From the NCBI GenBank assembly GCA_002297045.1, contig DBJE01000011.1, forward strand, positions 1 to 8,879: 8,879 nt of DNA, read 5' to 3'. Below, piece after piece: positions 1 through 6,451 of this stretch. A program made the position numbers and the translations under genes. A model generated the notes under the pieces. The model had not been told where the DNA came from. It made no database searches and was given only the letters and a program-made list of their open reading frames with translations. How positions within the stretch are numbered: position 1 is the stretch's first letter; each line of letters opens with the position of its first letter. Origin of the DNA: Caryophanales bacterium UBA784. GTDB lineage: Bacteria; Bacillota_I; Bacilli_A; RFN20; CAG-288.

Positions 1-31
1 GGTGTCAACAATTATTTTTAAAATTTTTTCT
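1..31 (-). promoter_or_regulatory. Partial strong promoter reading off the left edge
   Basis: On the minus strand a perfect -35 box TTGACA lies at 8-3. It is preceded by a very A/T-rich stretch (9-31) like an UP element. The 14 bases at 1-14 are identical to 5381-5394, where they form the -35 region of the tRNA-Ala promoter. The -10 box would lie outside the window. I infer that a stable RNA gene (tRNA or rRNA) or another strongly expressed gene lies to the left, on the minus strand. Confidence 0.55.
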
Positions 32-128
32 TGCTGAAAACCGACTGTCTGACTCTCTGTCCATTTATCAATATATATATTTATATAGGTTGAAATAAAT
101 AGGGAGGAAACTTCCGCCTGGTTTTCCG

Positions 129-156
129 AAAAAGAAAAGTCCGGCCGAAGCCGGAC
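129..156 (-). terminator. Rho-independent terminator of the ftsH-rpiB operon
   Basis: Read on the minus strand, a perfect 7-bp stem GTCCGGC/GCCGGAC (139-156) with a TTCG tetraloop is followed at once by TTTTCTTTTT (138-129). It begins five bases after the rpiB stop codon. Confidence 0.9.
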
Positions 157-160
157 AAAA

Positions 161-610
161 CTATTTCTGATGCCGCTCTTCGTAGTCCTTCCTCATACTG
201 ACACGGATTTCGTGCCGGCCGGGGAGGGGGGTAGCGGATAGGAAGATATCGATACGGCGGAGGATATCTTCTTTAGTCCTGAACTTTGCACCGAACGTGA
301 TAACGTTGGCGTGGTTATGTTCACGGATCAGATGGGCAACTTCATCGTTGTATCCGATCCCGGCCAAGACGCCCTTGACCTTGTTCGCCGCCCTTGCGAC
401 TCCTTCGCCTGAGGAGCAGACGAGAATTCCTAAATCGGCTTTTTTCTCGGCTACCGCCTCGCTTGCAGCAAAGGCGAAAAGGGGGTAATGGCAGGATTCT
501 TCGGAAAAGGTACCGAAATCGAGGACTTCAGTTCCTTTTTCCCGAAGATGGGTGAAAATCGGTTCCTTCCTGGCAAATCCGCCATGGTCACAGCCAAATG
601 CTATTTTCAT
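161..610 (-). CDS. rpiB: Ribose-5-phosphate isomerase B (RpiB/LacAB family)
   Basis: This cytosolic enzyme interconverts ribose 5-phosphate and ribulose 5-phosphate in the non-oxidative pentose phosphate pathway. The product is 149 aa, the usual family size. It starts with the typical MKIAFGCDHGG strand carrying the substrate-binding Asp8-His9. The catalytic Cys65 sits in VCSSGEGVARAANKVKG, and REHNHANVITFG (residues 96-107) is the usual second active-site strand. The loop after the cysteine reads CSSGEG rather than the CGTGIG of E. coli RpiB. This CxSGEG...GIGYNDEV form is, from memory, seen in a Gram-positive subgroup, so related sugar-phosphate isomerase activity (for example LacB-like) is possible. 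An AAGGAG ribosome binding site lies 8 bases before the ATG, inside the end of tsaC, with a 3-base gap between the genes. It is the last gene of the operon and is followed directly by a terminator. Confidence 0.92.
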   Translation of the reverse strand: MKIAFGCDHGGFARKEPIFTHLREKGTEVLDFGTFSEESCHYPLFAFAASEAVAEKKADLGILVCSSGEGVARAANKVKGVLAGIGYNDEVAHLIREHNHANVITFGAKFRTKEDILRRIDIFLSATPLPGRHEIRVSMRKDYEERHQK

Positions 611-613
611 TGC

Positions 614-1234
614 TTAATCTCCTTGTCCGAAAAAGGCCCGATTGATTTCTTCCTTTTTGACGTCACCCTGCCGGATGATAAGAGGAGAATCGCCCACCAA
701 GGAAACGACCGTCGTGGGTGTCCCGCTCTCGCATTTTCCTTCCACGATGGCTTTGACAAGCGGAGAGTCTTTGAAAACCTCGATGACGTTCTTCCTGTCT
801 TTAAGGGCAGGACTGCCAGACCTATTGGCACTTGTAACCTGCAGAGCGAAAGGCAGGGAAGAAAGAAAATCAAGCAGTTCTTTCTTTCCCGGTATACGGA
901 TACCGGCGACGAAAGTCCCAAGATGCGTCTGATAGGGGGCGCTCTCCTTAGCCTTGACTAAGACAGTCAAAGGACCCGGAAGGAATTTCTTCCTGACACG
1001 TTTGATGGCGGGGGTAAGGAGAAAATAGTCATCCAAGGGGAAATCCGGTCCGCACCTAACCGCTATCGGCTTAGAAGGGGAGCGGCCTTTGCACTGGCAT
1101 AGCCGCTGATAGGCATTTTCATCATCAAAACGGACGCCCACGCCATAAACCGTCTCCGTCGGAAGGGCAAGGACCTCTCCCTGAAGAAGAATGTCCTTGG
1201 CGCGGGGATCGGAAAACGAGGAAAGAAGAAGCAT
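614..1234 (-). CDS. tsaC: Threonylcarbamoyl-AMP synthase (TsaC/Sua5 YrdC domain)
   Basis: This enzyme makes threonylcarbamoyl-AMP from threonine, bicarbonate and ATP. That is the first step of the t6A37 modification of tRNAs reading ANN codons. The 206-aa product is a single YrdC domain without the C-terminal Sua5 domain, the short TsaC form. Visible motifs in order are PTETVYG (25-31), KGRSPSKP (49-56), PGPLT (86-90), GIRIPG (111-116), TSANRSG (134-140) and TTVVSLVGDSPLIIRQGDV near the end. These form the basic nucleotide-binding cleft. The ATG lies three bases after the stop of the upstream HTH gene and has no clear Shine-Dalgarno, so translation is probably coupled. The tsaC-rpiB order recalls B. 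subtilis ywlC...ywlF, although the genes usually between them (such as ywlE) are absent here. Confidence 0.93.
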   Translation of the reverse strand: MLLLSSFSDPRAKDILLQGEVLALPTETVYGVGVRFDDENAYQRLCQCKGRSPSKPIAVRCGPDFPLDDYFLLTPAIKRVRKKFLPGPLTVLVKAKESAPYQTHLGTFVAGIRIPGKKELLDFLSSLPFALQVTSANRSGSPALKDRKNVIEVFKDSPLVKAIVEGKCESGTPTTVVSLVGDSPLIIRQGDVKKEEINRAFFGQGD

Positions 1235-1237
1235 GAA

Positions 1238-1816
1238 CTAGCTGCGCTTTCTGCTGTGGGGATTAAGGATGTTGACGTATTCGTTCTTCGGCTTCTTGCT
1301 TTGGAGGTAGGCGTAGTATTTGGAATAGGGATAGCCATAGTGGGCACAGAGATCCTTAACAATAACCTTTTTCTGGGTCAGAAAGGTCTTCTCGATAGCA
1401 GCGAAACGGATGGTGTCCGCATCGGTAGAGGGGTCAAGGCCTAAGAGGCTTCCCGGAGCGGCGATAAGACCGTCACAGTACCTGATGGCATTAGAAAGAT
1501 TCTTTGCACGCCGCTCGGCAGCTGTTTCGACAGGCTTCTTTTCCTTGACCTGGGGCTTGCGCCGGGGAAGGTCTTCCAGTTCAAAGCGTGACTTCCAAAG
1601 CCCGATGGCTCCGGAAACACGGCTTTTCCCTAGGACACGGATAGAGATTCCGTTGTCCTCGAAGACCTTGTAAGGATCATCTCCTGCCTTCAGGGCATCG
1701 ACCACCTTCTGGATGAATTCATCCGTAAAGGTGATTTTTGCCTCCGTACACTTCACGACATTGGGGTTGTGATTGAGCACACGCTGGGCGTGCTTGGTGA
1801 ATTTCTTATTCGCCAT
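1238..1816 (-). CDS. HTH protein resembling IS3/IS150 transposase DNA-binding domains
   Basis: This 192-aa basic protein is not one I recognise by name. Residues about 29-76 (ITFTDEFIQKVVDALKAGDD through SGAIGLWKSRF) look like the N-terminal helix-turn-helix of IS3-family OrfA proteins. A lysine/arginine-rich linker follows (83-105). Residues about 137-171 (RFAAIEKTF... then VKDLCAHYGYPYSKYYAYL) resemble the HTH at the start of IS3/IS150 OrfB, which typically reads like 'LCxxxGVSRSxYYxWL'. No DDE integrase core follows, and the product ends in a basic tail. It has a strong AAAGGAGG site before the ATG, starts 28 bases after ftsH and ends three bases before tsaC, so it is a regular operon member. 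I infer a DNA-binding protein, possibly exapted from a transposase; its target is unknown. The frame is intact with no sign of decay. Confidence 0.75.
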   Translation of the reverse strand: MANKKFTKHAQRVLNHNPNVVKCTEAKITFTDEFIQKVVDALKAGDDPYKVFEDNGISIRVLGKSRVSGAIGLWKSRFELEDLPRRKPQVKEKKPVETAAERRAKNLSNAIRYCDGLIAAPGSLLGLDPSTDADTIRFAAIEKTFLTQKKVIVKDLCAHYGYPYSKYYAYLQSKKPKNEYVNILNPHSRKRS

Positions 1817-1844
1817 GGTCTAGCCTCCTTTGTTTGTTTATCTT

Positions 1845-4556
1845 TTACTCGTCTTTTTTATCGGAAGAGTCTTCGGATGGTTTGCTCTTGTCTTCGTCTT
1901 TCTTATCGGACGGAAGGACTTCCTTCACCACTCCCGGACGCGGCTGATTTTTTGCCGGTTCCTCTTTTGTAGAGAATTCCGCTTCCAGTCGATGGACAGT
2001 CTCATCATCCGTCGTAATCCTAAGAGTAGGAACGCCGGCATAGGATTCGAGATGTGAGCCAAAGGTTTCAAGTGACCTTGAGACGTTCCTCACCTTGCCA
2101 TAGTCAAGGAAAAGCGTTCCGATATGGCTTGGGTCTTCTGCCCCTCTTACACAGGCTTCCTTGAACTGTTCATCGGTGATTGGCGTGCCATGGGCAGTGG
2201 AAACCACAAGGACAAGACGGGAAGGCTTTCCGGCAAGGATTCTATCCAAAGAGAGATAGAAGCGGTTGAAGCCGGGGTAAAGAATGATGTTCCTTGGGTT
2301 CTTCGGCCTCCTCTTTGTCTCCCTATGGTGTTCTTCGACAGGAGGGAGCTTGCGATTCTTAAGTAGATAGTCAATCTGATCGGCAGTAATCGTTTCGTTG
2401 GCAATGAGGGTCTCGGCAATCAAGGAGACGTCATCTTTATGTTCTTCGAGAATCTGACGGCATTTTTCATGGCACTCATTGATGATTTTGCGAACGGCCG
2501 TATCGATTTCAAAGGCAACCTGAGTGGAATAGTGGGCGCTAGAAGAAGTATAGTCACGTCCGAGGAAGACAGAGCCTTCCGGTTTTTCATACTGGATAGG
2601 GCCTAAATCCGACCTACCGTATTCTGTAACCATGCTACGGGCAATATTCGTCGCCCTCTCGATATCATTGGAAGCACCGGAGGAAACATCGCCGAAGAAA
2701 ATCTCTTCGCTTGTCCGCCCGCCAAGATACCCCGTAATCCGTGCAAGCATCTGGTTCTTTGTCATCAGGAACCGATCGTTTTCCGGTGTCATCCTGACAT
2801 GACCGCCCGTGCGGCCACGGGGAACAATCGTAATCTTCTGTACCTTATCGGAATATGGAAGGAAGATGCCGATGACGGCATGTCCCGCTTCATGGTAGGC
2901 AACCTGCTTCTTTTCGGCAGGCTCGAGATGGGACTTCTTGGCAGGGCCCGCAATGGCGCGGTCGATAGCCTCGTCGATATCCGATGTGGTGATGGCAGTC
3001 CGATTCGCACGGACAGCCAGAATGGCGGCATCGTTCCTGATATTGGCTAAATCCGCACCGGAGAAGCCGACAGTACGGCTGGCAATAGAATCAAAGGAAA
3101 CATCCGAAGCGACCTTCTTGTTCTTGGAATGGACCTTTAAAATGGCGGCACGTCCGGCTTTATCGGGAAGATCGACGGTAATCGTCCGGTCGAAACGGCC
3201 TGGACGGGTAAGGGCGGGATCAAGGACATCCTGACGGTTGGTGGCGGCGATGACGATGATGCCGGAATTGTCATCGAATCCATCCATTTCGACAAGGAGT
3301 TCGTTCAAGGTCTGTTCACGTTCATCGTTTCCGCCTCCTAAGCCCGCACCGCGTTGACGGCCGACGGCATCGATTTCATCGATGAAGATAAGACACGGTG
3401 CATTGGCCTTTGCGGTCTTAAACAGAGAGCGGACACGGCTGGCGCCGACACCGACATACCTTTCAACAAAGTCGGAGCCGGAGATAGAGTAGAAGGGAAC
3501 GTTCGCTTCGCCGGCGACGGCCTTGGCCAAAAGCGTCTTACCTGTTCCAGGCGGGCCGACTAAAAGTACACCATGAGGCAGTTTCGCGCCAAGGCGGGTG
3601 TATTTATCGGCATTGCGGAAATAGTCGACAAGTTCGACCAATTCGGCTTTGCATTCATCACAGCCGGCAACGTCGGAAAACCGGACTTTCGACTTGGCCG
3701 TCTTGCGTCCGAGGTTGTCGACAAAGCCGCTCCTTGGGTTTCCGCCCCTTCCGCCCCTAGTCTTTGACCTGCGGGTGAAGAGGAAGACAATGAGGCCTAC
3801 AGTGACAACCAGGCTCAGAACGGGAAGAATCCAGGAAGTATTGCTGGTTTTTTCCAGACCGAAAGCGTAGGTTGTGTTAGGCTTGTAATAGTCTTGATAA
3901 ACGTTGTTTTTGTCTTTAACCTTGACAAAACGGACAATCGGCCTGATGTAGTTTTCAAACTCGTCACTGGTAATGCCGGAAACGGAATAGGAATAATGGG
4001 CTTCTCCTTTTTCGGTGACAAGAGTAAACGATCCTTGCAAATAGTAGAGATTCGACCTCTGATTGCTTTGGATGACAGAGAGAGTGACATCCTGGTACTG
4101 GTCAGGATGCAGAAGAACCGTAGCTAACGCCCCAGGTCCAGGCGTTTCCCTCACTGTCTCGCCAAGAGTCTTATAGTCATATGTGGCAGCGTTCTGCCCA
4201 TACAAAACCCCATAATTCCCATTAGCAGGATCATCTGCTTTTCCGTCCTTGTCGATATCAACGGAATAGTAGATATCCTTGTTGGAATAAAGGAGAGAAG
4301 TGGAACGATTGCGGAATCCGAAGTAATAGACCATCCTGGCAATCAGGAAGATAAAGGCGAGGGCTAAGGCAATGACCGATCCGAATCCTTTTGGACGCGG
4401 CTTATTCGAAGCCGGGGGTTGCCTGCCAAACTTGTTTTTATCCTGCTGGCCGTTGTTCTTCGGGGGCTGGCTGTCGTCATCCGAAAACTTCCTTGCCTTA
4501 TCGCCGTTAGGGACGAAGGAATAGGTCAGGTTTTCGTTTGGTCCGGATAATTTCAT
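1845..4556 (-). CDS. ftsH: ATP-dependent zinc metalloprotease FtsH, enlarged form
   Basis: This membrane-anchored hexameric AAA+ protease degrades misfolded membrane proteins and short-lived regulators. The AAA module has Walker A GPPGTGKT (334-341), Walker B LIFIDEID (389-396) and the second region of homology ATNRQDVLDPALTRPGRFDR (438-457). The peptidase has HEAGH (555-559) and a likely third zinc ligand, Asp631, in SNDIERAT. Transmembrane segments lie at about 57-79 and 242-261. At 903 aa it is far longer than the usual 600-700 aa. Residues 1-56 are a polar Asn/Gln/Pro/Lys-rich cytosolic tail. The extracytoplasmic part (about 81-240) is roughly twice the E. coli size. Residues 745-903 add an unrecognised segment ending in an Asp/Lys/Ser-rich tail. 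The pore loop reads RYVGVG (Tyr367) instead of the common MFVGVG. An AGGAGG site precedes the ATG. It is first in the operon with its own promoter. Confidence 0.96.
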   Translation of the reverse strand: MKLSGPNENLTYSFVPNGDKARKFSDDDSQPPKNNGQQDKNKFGRQPPASNKPRPKGFGSVIALALAFIFLIARMVYYFGFRNRSTSLLYSNKDIYYSVDIDKDGKADDPANGNYGVLYGQNAATYDYKTLGETVRETPGPGALATVLLHPDQYQDVTLSVIQSNQRSNLYYLQGSFTLVTEKGEAHYSYSVSGITSDEFENYIRPIVRFVKVKDKNNVYQDYYKPNTTYAFGLEKTSNTSWILPVLSLVVTVGLIVFLFTRRSKTRGGRGGNPRSGFVDNLGRKTAKSKVRFSDVAGCDECKAELVELVDYFRNADKYTRLGAKLPHGVLLVGPPGTGKTLLAKAVAGEANVPFYSISGSDFVERYVGVGASRVRSLFKTAKANAPCLIFIDEIDAVGRQRGAGLGGGNDEREQTLNELLVEMDGFDDNSGIIVIAATNRQDVLDPALTRPGRFDRTITVDLPDKAGRAAILKVHSKNKKVASDVSFDSIASRTVGFSGADLANIRNDAAILAVRANRTAITTSDIDEAIDRAIAGPAKKSHLEPAEKKQVAYHEAGHAVIGIFLPYSDKVQKITIVPRGRTGGHVRMTPENDRFLMTKNQMLARITGYLGGRTSEEIFFGDVSSGASNDIERATNIARSMVTEYGRSDLGPIQYEKPEGSVFLGRDYTSSSAHYSTQVAFEIDTAVRKIINECHEKCRQILEEHKDDVSLIAETLIANETITADQIDYLLKNRKLPPVEEHHRETKRRPKNPRNIILYPGFNRFYLSLDRILAGKPSRLVLVVSTAHGTPITDEQFKEACVRGAEDPSHIGTLFLDYGKVRNVSRSLETFGSHLESYAGVPTLRITTDDETVHRLEAEFSTKEEPAKNQPRPGVVKEVLPSDKKDEDKSKPSEDSSDKKDE

Positions 4557-4591
4557 GGTTGACCTCCTATCGATTGAAATAACACACTATT

Positions 4592-4620
4592 ACTATAAAG
4601 AAAAAGGTTATGCCTTTCAA
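4592..4620 (-). promoter_or_regulatory. Sigma-A promoter of the ftsH operon
   Basis: On the minus strand TTGAAA (4620-4615), a 17-bp spacer and TATAGT (4597-4592) place the transcript start near 4585. That is about 30 bases before the ftsH ATG and leaves room for the AGGAGG site at 4563-4568. Confidence 0.75.
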
Positions 4621-4660
4621 GAAAGATACTGAGAAAGAATCAAAAAAGAAAATACAGGGT

Positions 4661-4684
4661 AAATTGCCGAAAGAACGGCAATTT
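4661..4684. repeat. Perfect 9-bp hairpin upstream of ftsH
   Basis: AAATTGCCG (4661-4669) and CGGCAATTT (4676-4684) pair perfectly around a 6-base loop. The hairpin sits between the DUF2188 gene terminator and the ftsH promoter. On the minus strand the nearest T-rich tract begins only after about 8 bases, so it is a poor terminator. It could be a back-up terminator or a protein-binding site. Confidence 0.5.
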
Positions 4685-4732
4685 CGGCTTGAATTCGAAG
4701 AAATTTCTCTTTCGCAATATAGCAAGAAAAGC

Positions 4733-4761
4733 AAAACAAAAAGGATGGGGTGGCCATCCTT
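4733..4761 (-). terminator. Terminator of the DUF2188-like gene
   Basis: On the minus strand AAGGATGG (4761-4754) pairs with CCATCCTT (4748-4741) in a perfect 8-bp stem. It is followed by TTTGTTTTGC. It lies about 40 bases after the stop codon of the upstream small gene and separates it from ftsH. Confidence 0.8.
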
Positions 4762-4799
4762 CCTTTTCAGGCAACTGTGAAAGCGCTTTTTCAGTAGTT

Positions 4800-5024
4800 C
4801 TACGTCGACTGGAACTTCCCTTTGTACTTGCCCTTGCTTGCTTTGACAACAACGGCACGGTCATTGTTCTTGGCACGGGTTTTGGTAAACTCGAGGGCTT
4901 CAGCCTGGGTATTGAAAAGCTTGATGACTTTTTCTCCCCCGGTGTACTTCAGCTGCCACTTTCCATCGCTCGCCCGTTTGGTGAGAATGTAGGTTTTTCC
5001 CGTATTGCGTTTTTCTTCTGCCAT
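4800..5024 (-). CDS. Small basic DUF2188-like protein
   Basis: The product is 74 aa and basic, with no signal peptide or membrane segment. The pattern TYILTKRASDGKWQLKYTGG, then KLFNTQAEALEFTKTRAKNN and a short VVVKASKGK strand, fits the DUF2188 fold. There a strand pair with a central Trp is followed by a helix carrying 'TQAEAxxxA' and a final strand. The biochemical role of that family is not established as far as I know. The start at 5024 was chosen because a strong AGGAGGTG site lies directly before this ATG; an in-frame ATG 60 bases upstream has no such site and falls next to the -10 box. The gene is monocistronic, with a promoter at 5056-5084 and its own terminator. Confidence is good for the gene and moderate for the family. 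Confidence 0.8.
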   Translation of the reverse strand: MAEEKRNTGKTYILTKRASDGKWQLKYTGGEKVIKLFNTQAEALEFTKTRAKNNDRAVVVKASKGKYKGKFQST

Positions 5025-5055
5025 AGCACCTCCTATCTCTCTATGCTTTTCTTTA

Positions 5056-5084
5056 ATCATAAAAAGTTCAGAAAACAATTGCAA
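5056..5084 (-). promoter_or_regulatory. Promoter of the DUF2188-like gene
   Basis: On the minus strand TTGCAA (5084-5079), a 17-bp spacer and TATGAT (5061-5056) lie about 32 bases before the ATG at 5024. The stretch from here to the tRNA terminator (5085-5220) shows nothing else I can support. Confidence 0.65.
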
Positions 5085-5220
5085 GAAAATTTATCCGATT
5101 ATCCAAGGGATTCTTGAATTCAGGCGTCACCAAAGATGGGAGTGAAATGGCTTAATCCTCCCAAAAGAGCGGAAAAGAAAGACATGTTTATTTTCTAGGG
5201 AGAGGATAAAAGGAGGCACG

Positions 5221-5244
5221 AAAAAAACCCGATTGCTCGGGTTT
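5221..5244 (-). terminator. Terminator of tRNA-Ala
   Basis: AAACCCGA (5225-5232) and TCGGGTTT (5237-5244) form a perfect 8-bp stem with a 4-base loop. On the minus strand it ends in seven T residues (5227-5221). The plus strand also has GTTTTT after the stem, so it could act in both directions. It begins about ten bases after the tRNA CCA end. Confidence 0.88.
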
Positions 5245-5254
5245 GTTTTTAAAT

Positions 5255-5330
5255 TGGTGGAGCTGACGAGGATCGAACTCGCGACCTCCTCCATGCCATG
5301 GAGGCGCTCTCCCAGCTGAGCTACAGCCCC
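5255..5330 (-). tRNA. tRNA-Ala (anticodon GGC)
   Basis: A complete 76-base tRNA with encoded CCA. The acceptor stem GGGGCTG/CAGCTCC contains the G3-U70 wobble that identifies alanine tRNAs. The D stem is GCTC/GAGC, the anticodon stem CCTCC/GGAGG closes the loop ATGGCAT with anticodon GGC (5297-5295), and the T loop is TTCGATC. It should read the GCC and GCU codons. It has its own promoter and terminator and is transcribed alone. Confidence 0.97.
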
Positions 5331-5359
5331 AATTCCTGCCGTTTTTTCAGGCGGAAATC

Positions 5360-5388
5360 ATTCTAACCCCTTTTCTCTATGGTGTCAA
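5360..5388 (-). promoter_or_regulatory. Strong promoter of tRNA-Ala
   Basis: On the minus strand a consensus TTGACA (5388-5383), a 17-bp spacer and TAGAAT (5365-5360) give a start about 20-25 bases before the mature tRNA. The 14 bases TAATTGTTGACACC around the -35 box also occur at the left edge of the window (14-1). Confidence 0.85.
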
Positions 5389-5465
5389 CAATTAATTCTC
5401 TTTCATCGGTTCCAACCAAGAAAGGCTAGGGAATCAGAATCAGATGTTTAGGCTTTTTCAGCCGT

Positions 5466-6191
5466 TTAAGCCTTGACGGACTGCTGGAAGACGCGGTTTA
5501 AAATGTCTTCACTGAATTCATTCCGTTTTTCTTTTTCTTTGAAATCAGGGTCTTCCGCCTTTCTTAGTTCCTCCTGGAAAACACAGGTAAGGACTTCAAT
5601 GGAATGATTGGAAACATTGTCGTTGTTCACTATCCTGTCGGCATAATTGGAACTAGGGGCAATGATTTCCGAATACCTCGGTGCCACTGTATTGAGATAT
5701 TGGGAAACAATATTCTCGTATCCGCGTCCTCTTTCTTCGTGATCGCGGATGAAACGGCGGAGGAAGCGGACTTCGGGAGAAGCCGTGATGAAGACAAGAA
5801 GGTCACCCATGGAACGGACTTCTTTATCGACCAAAGCCATGATACCCTCAATGACAATCAGTTTCCGGGGAACAATCGTCTCCGTTTCCTTCCTACGGTT
5901 TCTTACTTTAAAGTCATAGAGAGGCTTCTCGATCGTCTTTCCGTTTTTGAGATCAAGAATCTGTTTCCGCCTGAGTTTCCAGTCAAAGGCCTTAGGATGG
6001 TCATAGTTGACAAGGTTTCTCTCTTCCCTTGTCCTATTGGTCTGATCACGGTAATAATCATCCCTTGTGATATGAGTTACGTTTTCCTCACCGATGTTCC
6101 GGATAACATTTTTGGCAACATAGCTCTTGCCAGAGGAGGAACCTCCTCCAATCAGGATGATTCTTGGCACAGTCAATACCCCCGTTTCCAT
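5466..6191 (-). CDS. udk: Uridine kinase (Udk family)
   Basis: This enzyme phosphorylates uridine and cytidine to UMP and CMP in pyrimidine salvage, normally in the cytosol. From the ATG at 6191 the product is 241 aa. The P-loop GGGSSSGKS is at 15-23, DDYYRD at about 44-49, NYDHPKAFDW at 62-71, YDF of the nucleoside site at 92-94, VIEGI (Walker B-like) at 113-117 and RRFIRD of the lid at 145-150. The start is uncertain. A GTG at 6170 has GGGGG (6183-6179) at good spacing and would begin directly at the P-loop strand, the normal family start. The longest frame starts at 6293 and adds 34 residues with a strongly hydrophobic run, but lacks a ribosome binding site. A TATAAT at 6206-6201 fits a transcript starting just before 6191. 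The C-terminal 35 residues are charged. The gene stands alone, with no clear terminator. Confidence 0.88.
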   Translation of the reverse strand: METGVLTVPRIILIGGGSSSGKSYVAKNVIRNIGEENVTHITRDDYYRDQTNRTREERNLVNYDHPKAFDWKLRRKQILDLKNGKTIEKPLYDFKVRNRRKETETIVPRKLIVIEGIMALVDKEVRSMGDLLVFITASPEVRFLRRFIRDHEERGRGYENIVSQYLNTVAPRYSEIIAPSSNYADRIVNNDNVSNHSIEVLTCVFQEELRKAEDPDFKEKEKRNEFSEDILNRVFQQSVKA

Positions 6192-6451
6192 TCGGATAAT
6201 ATTATACCGATAAGAGCAGAAGAAGACTATAAGGAAAAGAGGAACCAATAAGAAGAGCAAAAGAATGCAAATCGTTATAGCAGTTAAGGACATCCTGGAA
6301 CAGGGCGGAAATTGTTTTTGAATTGCCGATGTTTTTTCCTTGCTATAACAATGGAATTCTATACGGAAAGAGGGCTAGCTTACTTTTAAAGCATTGATAT
6401 CGTTCGGCTTACTTAAATTGCTCTCTTTTTATCTTAAGCAGTCATTATGGT

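Noticed and set aside
614..961. Plus-strand and alternate minus-strand reading frames over tsaC
   Set aside because: They overlap a clear YrdC-domain gene, have no family resemblance and no ribosome binding sites; they are shadows.
5025..5084. Longer N-terminus for the DUF2188-like protein
   Set aside because: The upstream ATG sits beside the promoter -10/-35 elements and lacks a ribosome binding site, while the ATG at 5024 has AGGAGGTG.
5395..5465. Possible terminator after the uridine kinase gene (AGGCTT...AAGCCT)
   Set aside because: The stem is only six pairs with an 11-base loop and no T-tract on the minus strand.
5604..6251. 215-codon plus-strand frame opposite the uridine kinase gene
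   Set aside because: It is antisense to a gene with complete kinase motifs, and its translation shows no domain pattern.
6378..6414. Direct repeat GCTTACTT at 6378-6385 and 6407-6414 between the flavodoxin and kinase genes
   Set aside because: Two 8-base copies 29 bases apart could be an operator, but they are short and imperfectly placed relative to any promoter I can support.
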